The position numbers and the translations under genes are program-made. The notes under the pieces were generated by a model. That model was not told the DNA's origin and did not search any database. It worked only from the letters and a program-made list of their open reading frames with translations. A stretch of DNA of 64,000 bases from Agelas oroides (Eukaryota; Porifera; Demospongiae; Agelasida; Agelasidae): contig OX422199.1 of assembly GCA_949130485.1 (NCBI GenBank), positions 4,078,402-4,142,401 of the forward strand, in the 5' to 3' direction. Below are positions 55,401-64,000 of the stretch, piece by piece (position 1 is the first letter of the stretch; each line of letters opens with the position of its first letter).

Positions 55401-56444
55401 ACTGTATGTCCGCAGTTTGGTTGAGGATGATTGGAGGGCTGGTCGATCGTGGGGCCATGTAAAATGGTATGTGTGTTCACTGATGACACTGACAGCTGCC
55501 CCTGTGTCCAGCTCCATCGTCATTGGTACTCCGTCCACTGTCACTGAGACTTCAATCGGGCTAGCTCGCTGAGAGTTCACAGGGAATAAGGTGTACGCTT
55601 CTTGCTCGCTTGCCGGGCTGCGTGTTTCACTTTCCAGTGCGTGCGTTTGCTGCGGCTGTTGTCCGCTATTACTGCACCGACCTGCAGCTGTGCCTTGCGT
55701 TCTCTTCATTGAGCGGCACACTCTGGCCAGATGACCTCGCTTCTTACACGAGTGACAAACGGCGTCTTTGAATCGACAGTCTCGAGGTGCGTGCCTCCCA
55801 CCGCACCGATAGCATGAGATTTCCATAGACCTTCCTGTGTCTGCGCGTGCTCGAGTTCCTCTCGGCGGTCCTCGTTTGGACGTCACAGCATTTACTGCCG
55901 TCATCGGGGGCTGTCGCTGCCCTTGGAGATCTTTGGCGTTCTTGTCCGCGCTTTCTATGGCTTGTGCGAGGTTCTGAGCCTTCTGTAGCGTTAGATCGGG
56001 CTCCGCCAGCAATCGTCGCTGGGTGCTGCCGCTTGCGATTCCACATACTAGCCGGTCGCGTAGCATGTCCTCGAGTGATGCGCCGAACTCGCAGAACTCG
56101 GATAGTTGCCGCAGTTCCGCTACGAATGTTGCAACCGTTTCTCCCGGTTTTTGCGTTCGGCTGTGGAACTGAAACCTCTGCACGATAACTGAGGGCTTCG
56201 GAGTGTAGTGCGACTTTACCAGGGCCACTAGCTCGTCATACGACTTCTCCGCCGGTTTTGTAGGAGCCGACAAGTTCCGGATCAACTTGTATGTTGCGGG
56301 GCCGCTTACAGTCAGTAGCACTGCCCGCTTCTTCACTGGGTCATCAATCCCATTTGCAATGAAGTAGAACTCCAGGCGTTCTACGTACGTGGCCCAAGTT
56401 TCGTGAGACGGGTCAAATTCCTCGATCTTCCCGTGAGTCGCCAT
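52467..56444 (-). CDS. Gypsy gag-pol polyprotein (gag, protease, RT, RNase H, integrase)
   Basis: 1325 codons without interruption, ATG at 56444. In order: gag with LEFYFIANGI; two zinc knuckles near residues 210-245 (CYRCGGRHAPRDC, CHSCKKRGHLARVC); aspartic protease (MELDTGAAVSVIS, about 310); RT with KLDLQHAYLQLPL and YMDDILLTG; RNase H (LSCDASPYGLGAVIS); the H2C2 integrase finger (HETHPG ... CAECQ); the DDE core (HLDYAGPF, VTDNGAVFTS, SNGLAERAVQTFK); then a C-terminal part with GDRVYVRNFSGSRVWMEG. No chromodomain is seen. The single ORF and domain order fit the Mag-like side of Ty3/gypsy. All catalytic residues I checked are present. Confidence 0.95.
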   Translation of the reverse strand: MATHGKIEEFDPSHETWATYVERLEFYFIANGIDDPVKKRAVLLTVSGPATYKLIRNLSAPTKPAEKSYDELVALVKSHYTPKPSVIVQRFQFHSRTQKPGETVATFVAELRQLSEFCEFGASLEDMLRDRLVCGIASGSTQRRLLAEPDLTLQKAQNLAQAIESADKNAKDLQGQRQPPMTAVNAVTSKRGPPRGTRARADTGRSMEISCYRCGGRHAPRDCRFKDAVCHSCKKRGHLARVCRSMKRTQGTAAGRCSNSGQQPQQTHALESETRSPASEQEAYTLFPVNSQRASPIEVSVTVDGVPMTMELDTGAAVSVISEHTYHFTWPHDRPALQSSSTKLRTYSGEELEVIGSISVQVSYEDQLEELPLLVVRGMGASLLGRNWLQKIRLNWQGIHQLQQTPALQETLQRYAEVFEDELGEIKGMEAQIDVDPQAQPRFCKARPVPFALKHKVEAELDRLQKEGIVEAVQSAEWAAPIVPVVKSDGSIRICGDYRLTVNQASRLDSYPLPRVDELFATLAGGKTFSKLDLQHAYLQLPLETNSKQYTTINTHRGLFQYNRLPFGVSSAPGIFQRAIDGLVKGIPYVAAYMDDILLTGETQEQHLANLTAVLERLKTAGVRLKKPKCVFMAKEVEYLGHKVNEAGIHPTADKIKAIQEAPQPHNVTELKSFLGLLSYYSKFLPNMSTTLSPLYALLQKNRRWKWSKEQQKAFEQAKLALQSDTLLVHYDSEKELTLSCDASPYGLGAVISHRMESGVEKPIAFASRTLAPAEKNYSQLEKEALAIVFAVKKFHTYLYGRHFFIYSDHQPLSYLLNESKGVPAMAASRIQRWALTLSAYEYTITYRPGKDQGHADALSRLPLPQTPTVVPVPGNLLLLQEHLDTVSPVTARQIRVWTDKDTVLAQVRRFVLHGWPSQERKGELQPYWRRKEELSVLDGCVLWGARVVVPPPGRQQVVQELHETHPGIARMKGLARSYVWWPSMDADLEAKVRACAECQASRPLPASAPLHPWEWPQKPWSRLHLDYAGPFLNRMFLVLVDAHSKWLEVIPVSAATSMVTIEKLRTIFATHGLPERIVTDNGAVFTSEEFENFLHRNGIVHTRTAPYHPASNGLAERAVQTFKQGIKRLREGTVETKLSRFLLKYRLTPHATTGRSPAELLLGRQPRSRLDLLHPDMSGRVQESQARQQRAHDSHSRARAFQVGDRVYVRNFSGSRVWMEGTILDKTGPVSFRIRLLDGRIWKRHIDHVRIRYPEDSIAPNMPEALVGPEQLMARDNQASQGQSSAEVVPPVNDPGVSSQSQPRRSERIRRPPERLRRPPERLC

Positions 56445-56514
56445 CGCTTTTCGCCACGTCGCCGACTATGTGGCTTCTCGTTTTCACCCTCGTCTTCACC
56501 CTCGTCGCCAAATA

Positions 56515-56706
56515 TGTGGTGTATTGCCTACTAGAGGCCACCAGTGCTTTGCACGCAGTTATTTAGACAATAACTTCAGAGACCATAGACTGAACTTTAC
56601 GGAACGACAACTCACAAAAATATTACAACTTCCAACTATATACAATAGAAGAAGACATACAAAAACAGGACATAGATTTAATAACAGTCAAAGGTCAATA
56701 TCTCAC
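56515..56706 (-). repeat. 5' LTR of the gypsy element
   Basis: 192 bp, same sequence as 52259-52450. Drives the polyprotein transcript on the minus strand. Confidence 0.9.
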
Positions 56707-56711
56707 ATAGT

Positions 56712-59350
56712 CTCTCATCACTTCTTGGCAAGATCTGTTCACTTATTCTGTAATGCTATTGTCAACAGTAACTGAGCTGGTACGTAATGGCATCAAACTT
56801 AGTGTAGCTTACATTTGTGTGTGGTGCTAGTGTATTATCTATGTTAGTATGTGTCACAGCAGTGCGTTAGCACTTTCTGAGTTTGTGTTGAACAATTTTG
56901 TAGTTAAGCTGGGCTGTCTATGTACATTCAATCACTGTTTTCTTCTGCGTGCTGGCAGCTCAGATTGAGCATGGGAAGTCACTGGATCCTGGCCTTCACG
57001 TATTCCCTGGGTGGTCATTTCACCCAAGCAGGAGTCATCAGGGTACAATAGCATGGCCATCTTCTGCCTAGCCGGTAAACATTACACAGGCTGTGCTATA
57101 GCCATATATAGAAGTTGGCTTGTCTCTACGTGTCGGTAGGTGGAATAATTAGACACACACTGTATTTGTATTAACAAGTCAACTAGCTTCACTCTACATG
57201 CAATATGGCTATTAGCTGGATTGTGCCGATTTCCTGTTCCTCAGTAACCCTTGTAGCTTTCACACTACATGTATGCATGTTAGGTGTGCATACTTGTGTG
57301 TATGTGTGCTTCTCTTACAGGTATACCAGTGAACTCCTCAAGGCTTGCTTAGTGGCAACGTCTCTGCTTAGCTGATTAACTAGTCTCGGTCCCAGACCCA
57401 AAACCAACCCCAGTGCAGATCGCTTTCCTGCGCATTACACTGGAAGCGATATACGCGCCGGATGAGGTCTGATCAACTGGGTTTGATTCCTTGTTTCACA
57501 ATTGTAGGCTTCCACCATGTGTATTGGGTTAACTTAATGATTTGTAAACAGACATGCATGCAATCTGTTCGCTTACTGGCTACCACGTGATCTCACGTAA
57601 GGCATGTGCTATTACATAATATGCTGACTCATCACATACGAGGAATTTTGCAAGTGTGACCAGGCCTTTTTCCCGATTTTTGGGCAAGGCCTGGGGATAA
57701 GGCTAACTTGAATGCAGGTGGACAAACCAGTTTGTCCTGGGGGCAACTTAGTACATGTACAGCAGATACACTGAGGTACAGGAATCGCCTAAGTGACTTA
57801 AGAAGAAACAGCACATCACCAAGACAACATGTTGATCTCAGTGTCTTGAGAAAGGGAAGTTGTGTGTCGAGCGGGGGAGCACCAACACCACTGGCACATT
57901 AATGTTCATTATGTGAAAAATTTCACGCATACACAAAGTGTGAAGTTAAAACATAATGGGATATGGGGATGGGGCATTTATGGCTTAGATGGATGGGGCA
58001 TTTATGGCTTAAATGGGTGGGGCATTTATGGCTTAAATGGGTAGGGCATTTATGGTTCAAATGGGTGGGGCAGTTGTGGCAAAGTAAGTTACTGTTTTTT
58101 GGGAGATATGCTCAAAAAAACACTGGTCTTCAGGGGAGTACCCTTTCCGGTCCTTGCATGACCACAGGATTCACAGTAGTCTCTTGACTGAGGAACATAA
58201 TGGTTTAATTGGGTCCCATATATCATGGTGACACACACTCCTCTTCCTGTCTGCCTCTACCCACTAGTGTTGTTTTAGTATAGTGTTTTAGTTTAGTTAT
58301 AGTTAGTTTTGGGATTTAGAAAATACTTTTGGTTTACCGACTTTAGTTATAGTTTCCCGATTTAAAATTTTCAGTTATAGTTTCAATTACTAAAATTCCA
58401 AAACCCCTCACTAAAAGGTAGTTACAATTATCAGTGAAAAAAAATGTTTTGCTTTAGTATAGTTATGGTTTCTTCTTGGACGTTTTAGTTTAGTTTAGCT
58501 ATAGTTTCCAGTTTATCAAAAAAATTAGTTGTAGTTTGATTGAAAAGGCCATACTAAAAGGTATTTAGTTAAAGTTATAGTAACATATATCCCACCTAGT
58601 ATAGTTTTGCCTATACAACAGGTGGGGTTTAACTGTGATAATTTCCCTCCCTGAGGGCTACAAGGGAAATTATGGCTCATAATTCCCTCTCCATGTATTT
58701 TTAGTTTACAGTCTACTACATTGTCATACTACAGTACAGATTTTACATACAGTAAATAATGTTGAAGTTACTGTAAACAGTTGCACATGTACAGATGTGT
58801 TTACAGTAATAACAACAAAGGACCAATCAGGTGGGATATAATAGTTATAGCAAGGTGGCTAGGGATTATGTCTGTAGTAAACAAGCCACGTCCTTGGGCT
58901 ACGCCCTCAGACTTGGTCTGTTTACTGCCATAAATCCCTGGCACTGTACTATAACTAAAACAATACTACTCCCCACACACACTAGCTCAGACTCCATTCA
59001 TGGTCATCCTTGGACACTTGACTAGTAACCTCACGCCGTCACCTGATAATAATCTGGCCACATGAAGAGTCCGAATTACACGACATACGTGTAAGTTATG
59101 CAATCACTATGCCCCCTCCCCCCTTAAAACCGCCAATGCCTCTACTTCATTCAAGCCATTCTTTACTTTGATGATCCTTGTGTACCTCTGTGTGTGTGCT
59201 TTTAACATGAAAATTGATCTTACAAATTTTTCAACTTGAATATTTTCCGATTTACAGTACATGATCTTCACAACAATACTTGTGTGGAAACGAACTGGAG
59301 AGGGTTTTCCCTGGTGCTGATATGATGTGCTGTGAAACAAATGAGTCACC
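56712..59350. other. Non-coding region between the gypsy element and the NLR gene
   Basis: Holds a 24-25-bp tandem repeat (57970-58078, GGATGGGGCATTTATGGCTT unit, about 5 copies), a T/A-rich tract of TTTAGTTATAGTT variants (58270-58600), part of which recurs inverted at 48760-48868, and a short inverted repeat near 57655-57700 (CCAGGCC...GGCCTGG). No gene recognised. Confidence 0.45.
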
Positions 59351-59360
59351 TTAGGAGTTT

Positions 59361-62300
59361 TTAGATAAATGTGACACGATCTTGCAGTGCTTTGTCTAGT
59401 GTAGAAAATGAGGGTGGTTCACATTCGTATGAAAGTCCAAGTTCTTCCAGTGTTGTATTGTGCTTCAGGCTCTCAATCAGTTCTAAGGCATTCTCGCTGC
59501 CACCATAAAGCCATAGCTTTAGTATCTTTAGGCACTGATTCCTCTTAAGCATACTAGCAAAAGCAGCTGCATCTTCTGATCCAAGTGGATTGTAATTAAT
59601 CACTAAGTCGCTCACAGTGGAATTCTTTTCCATTGCCTTTGCAAGACAGATAGCACCTCTCTGAATACTGCAACCACTCATATCAAGTTTAGCTAAGCTC
59701 TTGTTTGTAGATAACATGTCAGCAAAAGCAATTGCACCTTCTGATCTAATTGGATTGTCACTGATGTCAAACTCTCTCAGAGTGCAGTTCCCCTCCATTG
59801 CCTTTGCCAGATAGATGGCACCTTCTCCCTGAATACTGCACCCACTTATGTTGAGTTTGGTCAAACTCTTGTTTGTAGCTAACATGCCAGCAAAAGCAAC
59901 TGCACCTTCTGATCCAATTGGATTACCAAATAGCTCCAACATTTGTAGTTGGGTAGTGGGGTTGTTTAGTGCCTCTGCTAGGTGGACAGAATCATTGCTT
60001 TGAATATTACACTCTGCAATGTATAACTCCTTCAACCTGATGTTCAACCACAGCACTGATGCAAGGTCAAGTACATTCAAGTTACAGCAGTACCGCATTT
60101 CCAGCTTCTCAAGGGAGTCATTGTGAAAAAGGCCTAGTAAAATCAACTGAATGCTATCAGACAATAATTCATTGTAACCAACATGAAGCACTTCTATGTA
60201 GTGGGAGTTAGTCAGCAATCTACTCAAGGCCTGGCAGTCCTCATAACCAATACCAGTGTTATACAAGCCCAGTTCTCTGATGGTATTAAACTTAGTGAGA
60301 GAGGTAATGAGATTCACTGTACCTCCTCTGCCGAGTTGCAGTGAAGGTTTAGGTACTCAAGGCGTTGTAGCAACACAGTATGCTTGGACAAGTGGTCACA
60401 ACTTTCTGAAGTAAGGCCACACTGTTTCAAGTCAAGATGTGTCATGTGAAACAATTTTATTTGTGGCAAGTCATCTACTAACCGACAGACAGCAGCAGAT
60501 TTAGACTTACACAACCACATTTCCTTGATCTTTCCTGCTGATGGTAACAGCCACTGGTCTCGTTGGAGGTTTAATGCTTTCAGAAATGCTTCAACTGACT
60601 CCAGGTTACAGTACTGCAACTCAAGCTTCCAGTCATGACTGCTGTGGGTAATGCAATACCCCAGAACATACCAATCAAATGGCTGCAGTGCATTATCACA
60701 ATTATGACCAAAGGACACATAGTCAGACCCTAGGATACTTGTGATCGCTGAGGAATCTGGAGACTCAAAAAGACAGTGGAGAATTTTGTGCTTGATAGAG
60801 TGGCTTCCCTGTAATAAACCTGTGAATGCAAACTGTCTCACAACATTCCACAAGTCGGTTCCTAATTCACTGAGGCCTGCTACAAATCTCACTACCACTT
60901 CCAACTTCTTACTTTCAATGTGTTCTTTCATGAATGCTACCTGCCCATTCCTGTTCTGCTGGGAAATGTGGTAGGCTGCTAAATACTCTTGGACGGTTAA
61001 GTGAAGGAAGTTATATGAAACAGAAGCCCCCCTGTCCACATACAGCTCCGGGCAGGTCTGCATCAATCCCAGGGTATCAAAGTCACTGGGAAAGTGTTGG
61101 AAGATAAGCTCTGTCTCAGCACGCATTACTCCTGTGTACGCTATTTTACAGATGTCACAGAACTGATCATACACAGGTTGAGGAAGATCTTGGAAACTGT
61201 TGATGTTTGTATTCTTGTACTCCTCTTTATTTTTCAAATAGCGGAGCAATAGGGTTCTAATCAGGGATGAGTAAAGCTGGGTCATGCTTTCTGGAACAAC
61301 TATGCCACTTGACTTACAAGACTCATAAACATGAGTTACTACGGCTGAGTTGAGTGGTACATACATCATGCTGTGAATGTGAGGATATAGGAAGAGGTAC
61401 TCCTTAAAATCTGATTGTAACTGCTCATCTGAGAAAGCGCATTGAATATATTCATCTATCTCCTTCTTACCAAAACCTACTATCTCAATTCTGCGGGAAT
61501 GTTTACCCTTACAAAGTTGACGAAGTTCTACACAAGCACTGGGTCTGGTGGTCAGGATCACAGTGGCCTTGGGAAGTTCTTCGCCCAAAAACATCCAAAC
61601 AAAAATTGAATCCATTCTTCGCTTTGAAGCAGGAGCCTCATCGAATCCCTCAAGAATTAGTAAAAGCCCATGACCATTTGTAGTACAGATATGTTCAACT
61701 ATATCAGATTGTAGGTTGGAGTATGGATGGTAAAACAGGTCAGAAACACTCTTGGCTTCGTGCACTCTCTTATCTCGAAACTTTAACAGGACCACTAGGG
61801 AATACTCATTGAAAAGCTGGTGCTGGGCCCACTTCTGACACACCTCCCATGCAAAAGTAGACTTGCCAATGCCCGGTGCACCTTCGATTAAAAGCTGGGT
61901 TACTGGATATTCTTTAGTCACTTCTCTTCTACGCTTAATATCATACTCTTTAATACAGTTTGGTTTGAGTATATCCTTCATCCAAATGGGACCCTTCCAT
62001 TCCAAAATATCATCTATACAACCACGAATAGTTAGTTCTCTGAATTCTACTAGCTCCTCCCTGTTTGCATACTTACTACTAATCACTGCAAGGTTAACAT
62101 AATTTCTGGCATGTAAAGGTGGCCACTTTGCTGAAGTAAATTGTTTCGTATATTGTAATCGAAGAAAACTGACATACTTATCAAGTGGGATTCCAGGATG
62201 AGAATGCTGCATACAGGGGTGCACATGGGGAATAGGTTGGTAGGAAGATTGATGGATAGGCTGAACAGGTATTTGGTAATAATAAGCTTGATGTGGAGTT

Positions 62301-63063
62301 TCACTAGTAGGTTGATGAATGTGTTGAAGTGACATTCGGTTTTCCTCATGCACACATCTACGTTTCACTGCTGGGGTACTTAGTTCCTCACCACCATCTC
62401 TTGATTCAACTGACCCACCTCCTCCATGTGCACCTGAGGTTGTGCTCAAGAGTCCTCCTGTGTGGGAAGGGTATAAGAAGAAGTCTGAGTGTTGGGGTGT
62501 GGTTTTTCACATCCATCCCAAGTTCTGCAAGTAGTTAAAAGCCAATCAATGAGAGCCTAGCTATGAAGATATGCATGTAATTTTGGTTTAAGCCTCTTGC
62601 CAAATTCTAACCTATAGGCCTGTAAAGTGGGACATCACAAATTCATACCCACTATCTCCACTATGGTACAGCTACCTTGTGTGGTGGGAAGAGGACCAGG
62701 GACAAATGCCAGCCCCTGAAATTGAGTGGGATAATGGTGGGTTACCCCTTCCACTGTTCTTCGGCAGTATTTGTCTCTTAGCTGTTCGGCGAGGTGTCCC
62801 TCCCCCACAGGATGACTCTCAAGTGCTTCAATTAGAACACTCCAGGTGGGAGGAGGGTTGGTGCATTTCAACCACACCATCAGCATTTCCAGTAGACGTT
62901 CAGCCACTGTGTGGATATCGCTTCGAATACACCGGAGTGTTTCAATGGGAACTTGTAACTGTACTCCAAGAGAGAACCACTTGTCAGAGACTGGATGCAG
63001 CTCACAGTGCAGGAACTTCAAGTCCCTTTGGCCTATATGGAGTGGGTGTGGTGTATTCAACAT
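59361..63063 (-). CDS. NLR-type immune receptor, Death-NACHT-LRR, with a frameshift in the LRR part
   Basis: Exon 1 (63063-62676) and exon 2 (62457 down to 59361) join exactly in phase 1 (donor CAAG/GTAGCT, acceptor CCACACAG/GAG). Exon 1 codes a Death-fold domain (DLKFLHCELHPVSDKW, LGVQLQVPIETLRC, LAEQLRDKYC). Exon 2 has a Gln/His/Pro-rich linker, then NACHT: Walker A EGAPGIGKST, Walker B-like LLLILEGFDEA, sensor ILTTRP, and NFLHLTVQEYLAAYHI. At 60314-60317 the frame ends (LHCNSAEEVQ stop) and the LRR array continues one frame over from TVNLITSLTKFNTIREL. About eight NLRC3-type repeats (ELFGNPIGSEGA, DISDNPIRSEGA) run to the stop at 59361. NLRs sense microbial ligands and oligomerise through NACHT. 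The single frameshift makes this a recent pseudogene or a sequence error. Confidence 0.85.
60314..62457 (-). CDS. NLR exon 2, NACHT part, as read without crossing the frameshift
   Basis: Listed apart because the frame ends here as the sequence stands. The product would be a Death-NACHT protein with only the first LRR (LTSESCDHLSKH, LEYLNLHCN). In the NACHT core the first residue of the usual DGFDE box is Glu (LEGFDE), a conservative change. Confidence 0.6.
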
Positions 63064-64000
63064 GATTATGTGTCATGTATTGCATGCAACATGTGATGTG
63101 AATGTATAAATAAGAGTGTTTTGTATATTTGTACAGAAGAAGTGAATTAGGGGGCTAAAATGTGAAGTGTACAATAATGAGAGGTGGGCCCACCTGAGTG
63201 CAGCAAAGCATGCAGAAAAGACAGTCGTAACATTTGGGAAATATGACAATACAGTTGAGTGGCCAAACAGCAGACCATAGCCAACTAATAGCCGAAAAAT
63301 AATTGTCTTGATTATGATTGATTGGTGAATTGGTGACTGAAACATTCATATAAGAACATTGATCATAGTAGTAGACGTGTACGTATTCGCAGAGTATGAG
63401 GTGCAGATCTCAATAGCCCGTTCACACGCACTAACCCAGGTTAATTTAGTCCTAGCCTCGTACCCAGGCTGTTCATTAAAAAAAAAAAACGGCTGGCAAC
63501 TTACCCAAGTTCAAACTGTTGACTTCTGCTGCCCTGGAGTTAATTGGCAGTATCAATCAGATTTCAGAACGCTTCACGTGACAGTTACAGAATTTCAATT
63601 GCGTCATAAACGCATCACAGTATAACATACCTGTCCCGTGGACAAATTTGTATGTGACGCACCCTTTTCGAACTTAGACTCTGCAACTGTGCATGCGTGA
63701 GTGGGTGGAGTTGTACCCCGAGGTATGTTGCCCGTTTTTCCTCTTGTAGCATTGGCGCCTCTTGTTTGAGTGTCCTGTGTACCTATATATATATTTAGGA
63801 TAGTTTTCTCTACTATAGCATCGAGATTATGGCATCCCGTGAAGTCAAAGAAAGCTTCGGACGGAAGATTCGATGGCAGCCGCTGTTGCCACCATTAGGA
63901 TGGCAAAGGTTTGAGAGAGACTTCTAGACTGTACAATGTCCCATTAGAGACATTGCGAAGACGAGTTACAGGGGCTGTAGCCTCGTTCCCAGGTGCGGAG
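63064..64000. other. Upstream region of the NLR and a possible + strand first exon
   Basis: ATG at 63830 (MASREVKESFGRKIRW, 26 codons to a possible donor CAAAG/GTTTGAG at 63909) follows a TATATATATATTTAG stretch at 63786-63800, so a gene may start here and continue beyond the window. The last 23 bases (TAGCCTCGTTCCCAGG) are the end of the MITE family described at 30944. Confidence 0.3.

Larger units (their letters stand above)
52259..56706 (-). mobile_element. Intact Ty3/gypsy LTR retrotransposon
   Basis: LTRs 52259-52450 and 56515-56706 (192 bp each, identical by my reading) frame an uninterrupted polyprotein. TSD TAGTC on both sides (52254-52258, 56707-56711). In element orientation the 5' LTR is followed by TATTTGGCGACGAGGGTG (PBS-like), and the 3' LTR is preceded by GTGAGGGGGAGA (polypurine tract). 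Identical LTRs and an open ORF indicate a very recent insertion. Confidence 0.95.

Overview
This is eukaryotic, repeat-rich genomic DNA. Coding exons are split by GT-AG introns and there is no operon structure. The gene and transposon repertoire is early-branching metazoan, most likely a demosponge: a Death-NACHT-LRR NLR gene, a class C (GABA-B-like) GPCR, an SLC9B/NHA exchanger, DIRS, Helitron and ISL2EU transposons, and a transposase-like protein with a Tudor-like tail. The sponge call is inference from gene families. A cnidarian is the main alternative.

Layout. 0-3.5 kb: a two-exon gene for an ~1100-aa transposase-like protein. 4.3-11.3 kb: a cluster of Helitrons. It starts with an internally deleted + strand copy keeping the STPR-repeat and DUF6570 part of the polyprotein, followed by three non-autonomous copies on the opposite strand. 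An 820-bp element with palindromic termini sits inside the second of these. 11.3-15.5 kb: a tRNA-derived SINE, remnant exons, a 31-bp minisatellite and RT fragments. 15.5-36.5 kb: an SLC9B exchanger on the minus strand. Five exons join in phase, and one intron of about 18 kb holds a decayed DIRS-like element, a second DIRS element with complete anatomy, an ISL2EU transposon nested in it, a Ty3/gypsy remnant and MITEs. 36.5-42.5 kb: mostly non-coding, with a broken Ulp1-like protease domain near 40.5-41.2 kb. 42.6-45.8 kb: an 83-bp minisatellite and the SWIM and MULE-transposase parts of what is probably the same broken minus-strand gene. 46.3-50.8 kb: exons of the seven-helix region of a GABA-B-like receptor on the + strand, one of which has a 1.7-kb transposon sitting exactly on its splice acceptor. 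52.2-56.7 kb: an intact, apparently young Ty3/gypsy element with LTRs I read as identical, on the minus strand. 59.3-63.1 kb: the NLR gene on the minus strand.

Host genes are few: SLC9B, the GABA-B-like receptor and the NLR. Most of the rest is layered transposition whose order can be read from interrupted termini and target-site duplications (TSDs). The most informative sites are the transposon on the receptor splice acceptor (49,243-49,247), the head-to-head Helitron 3' ends (6,297-6,430), the complete DIRS anatomy with nested insertions, the MULE-SWIM-Ulp1 combination, and the substitution of a normally conserved aspartate in the SLC9B exchanger. All identifications come from reading motifs and splice signals. 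No database search was possible.
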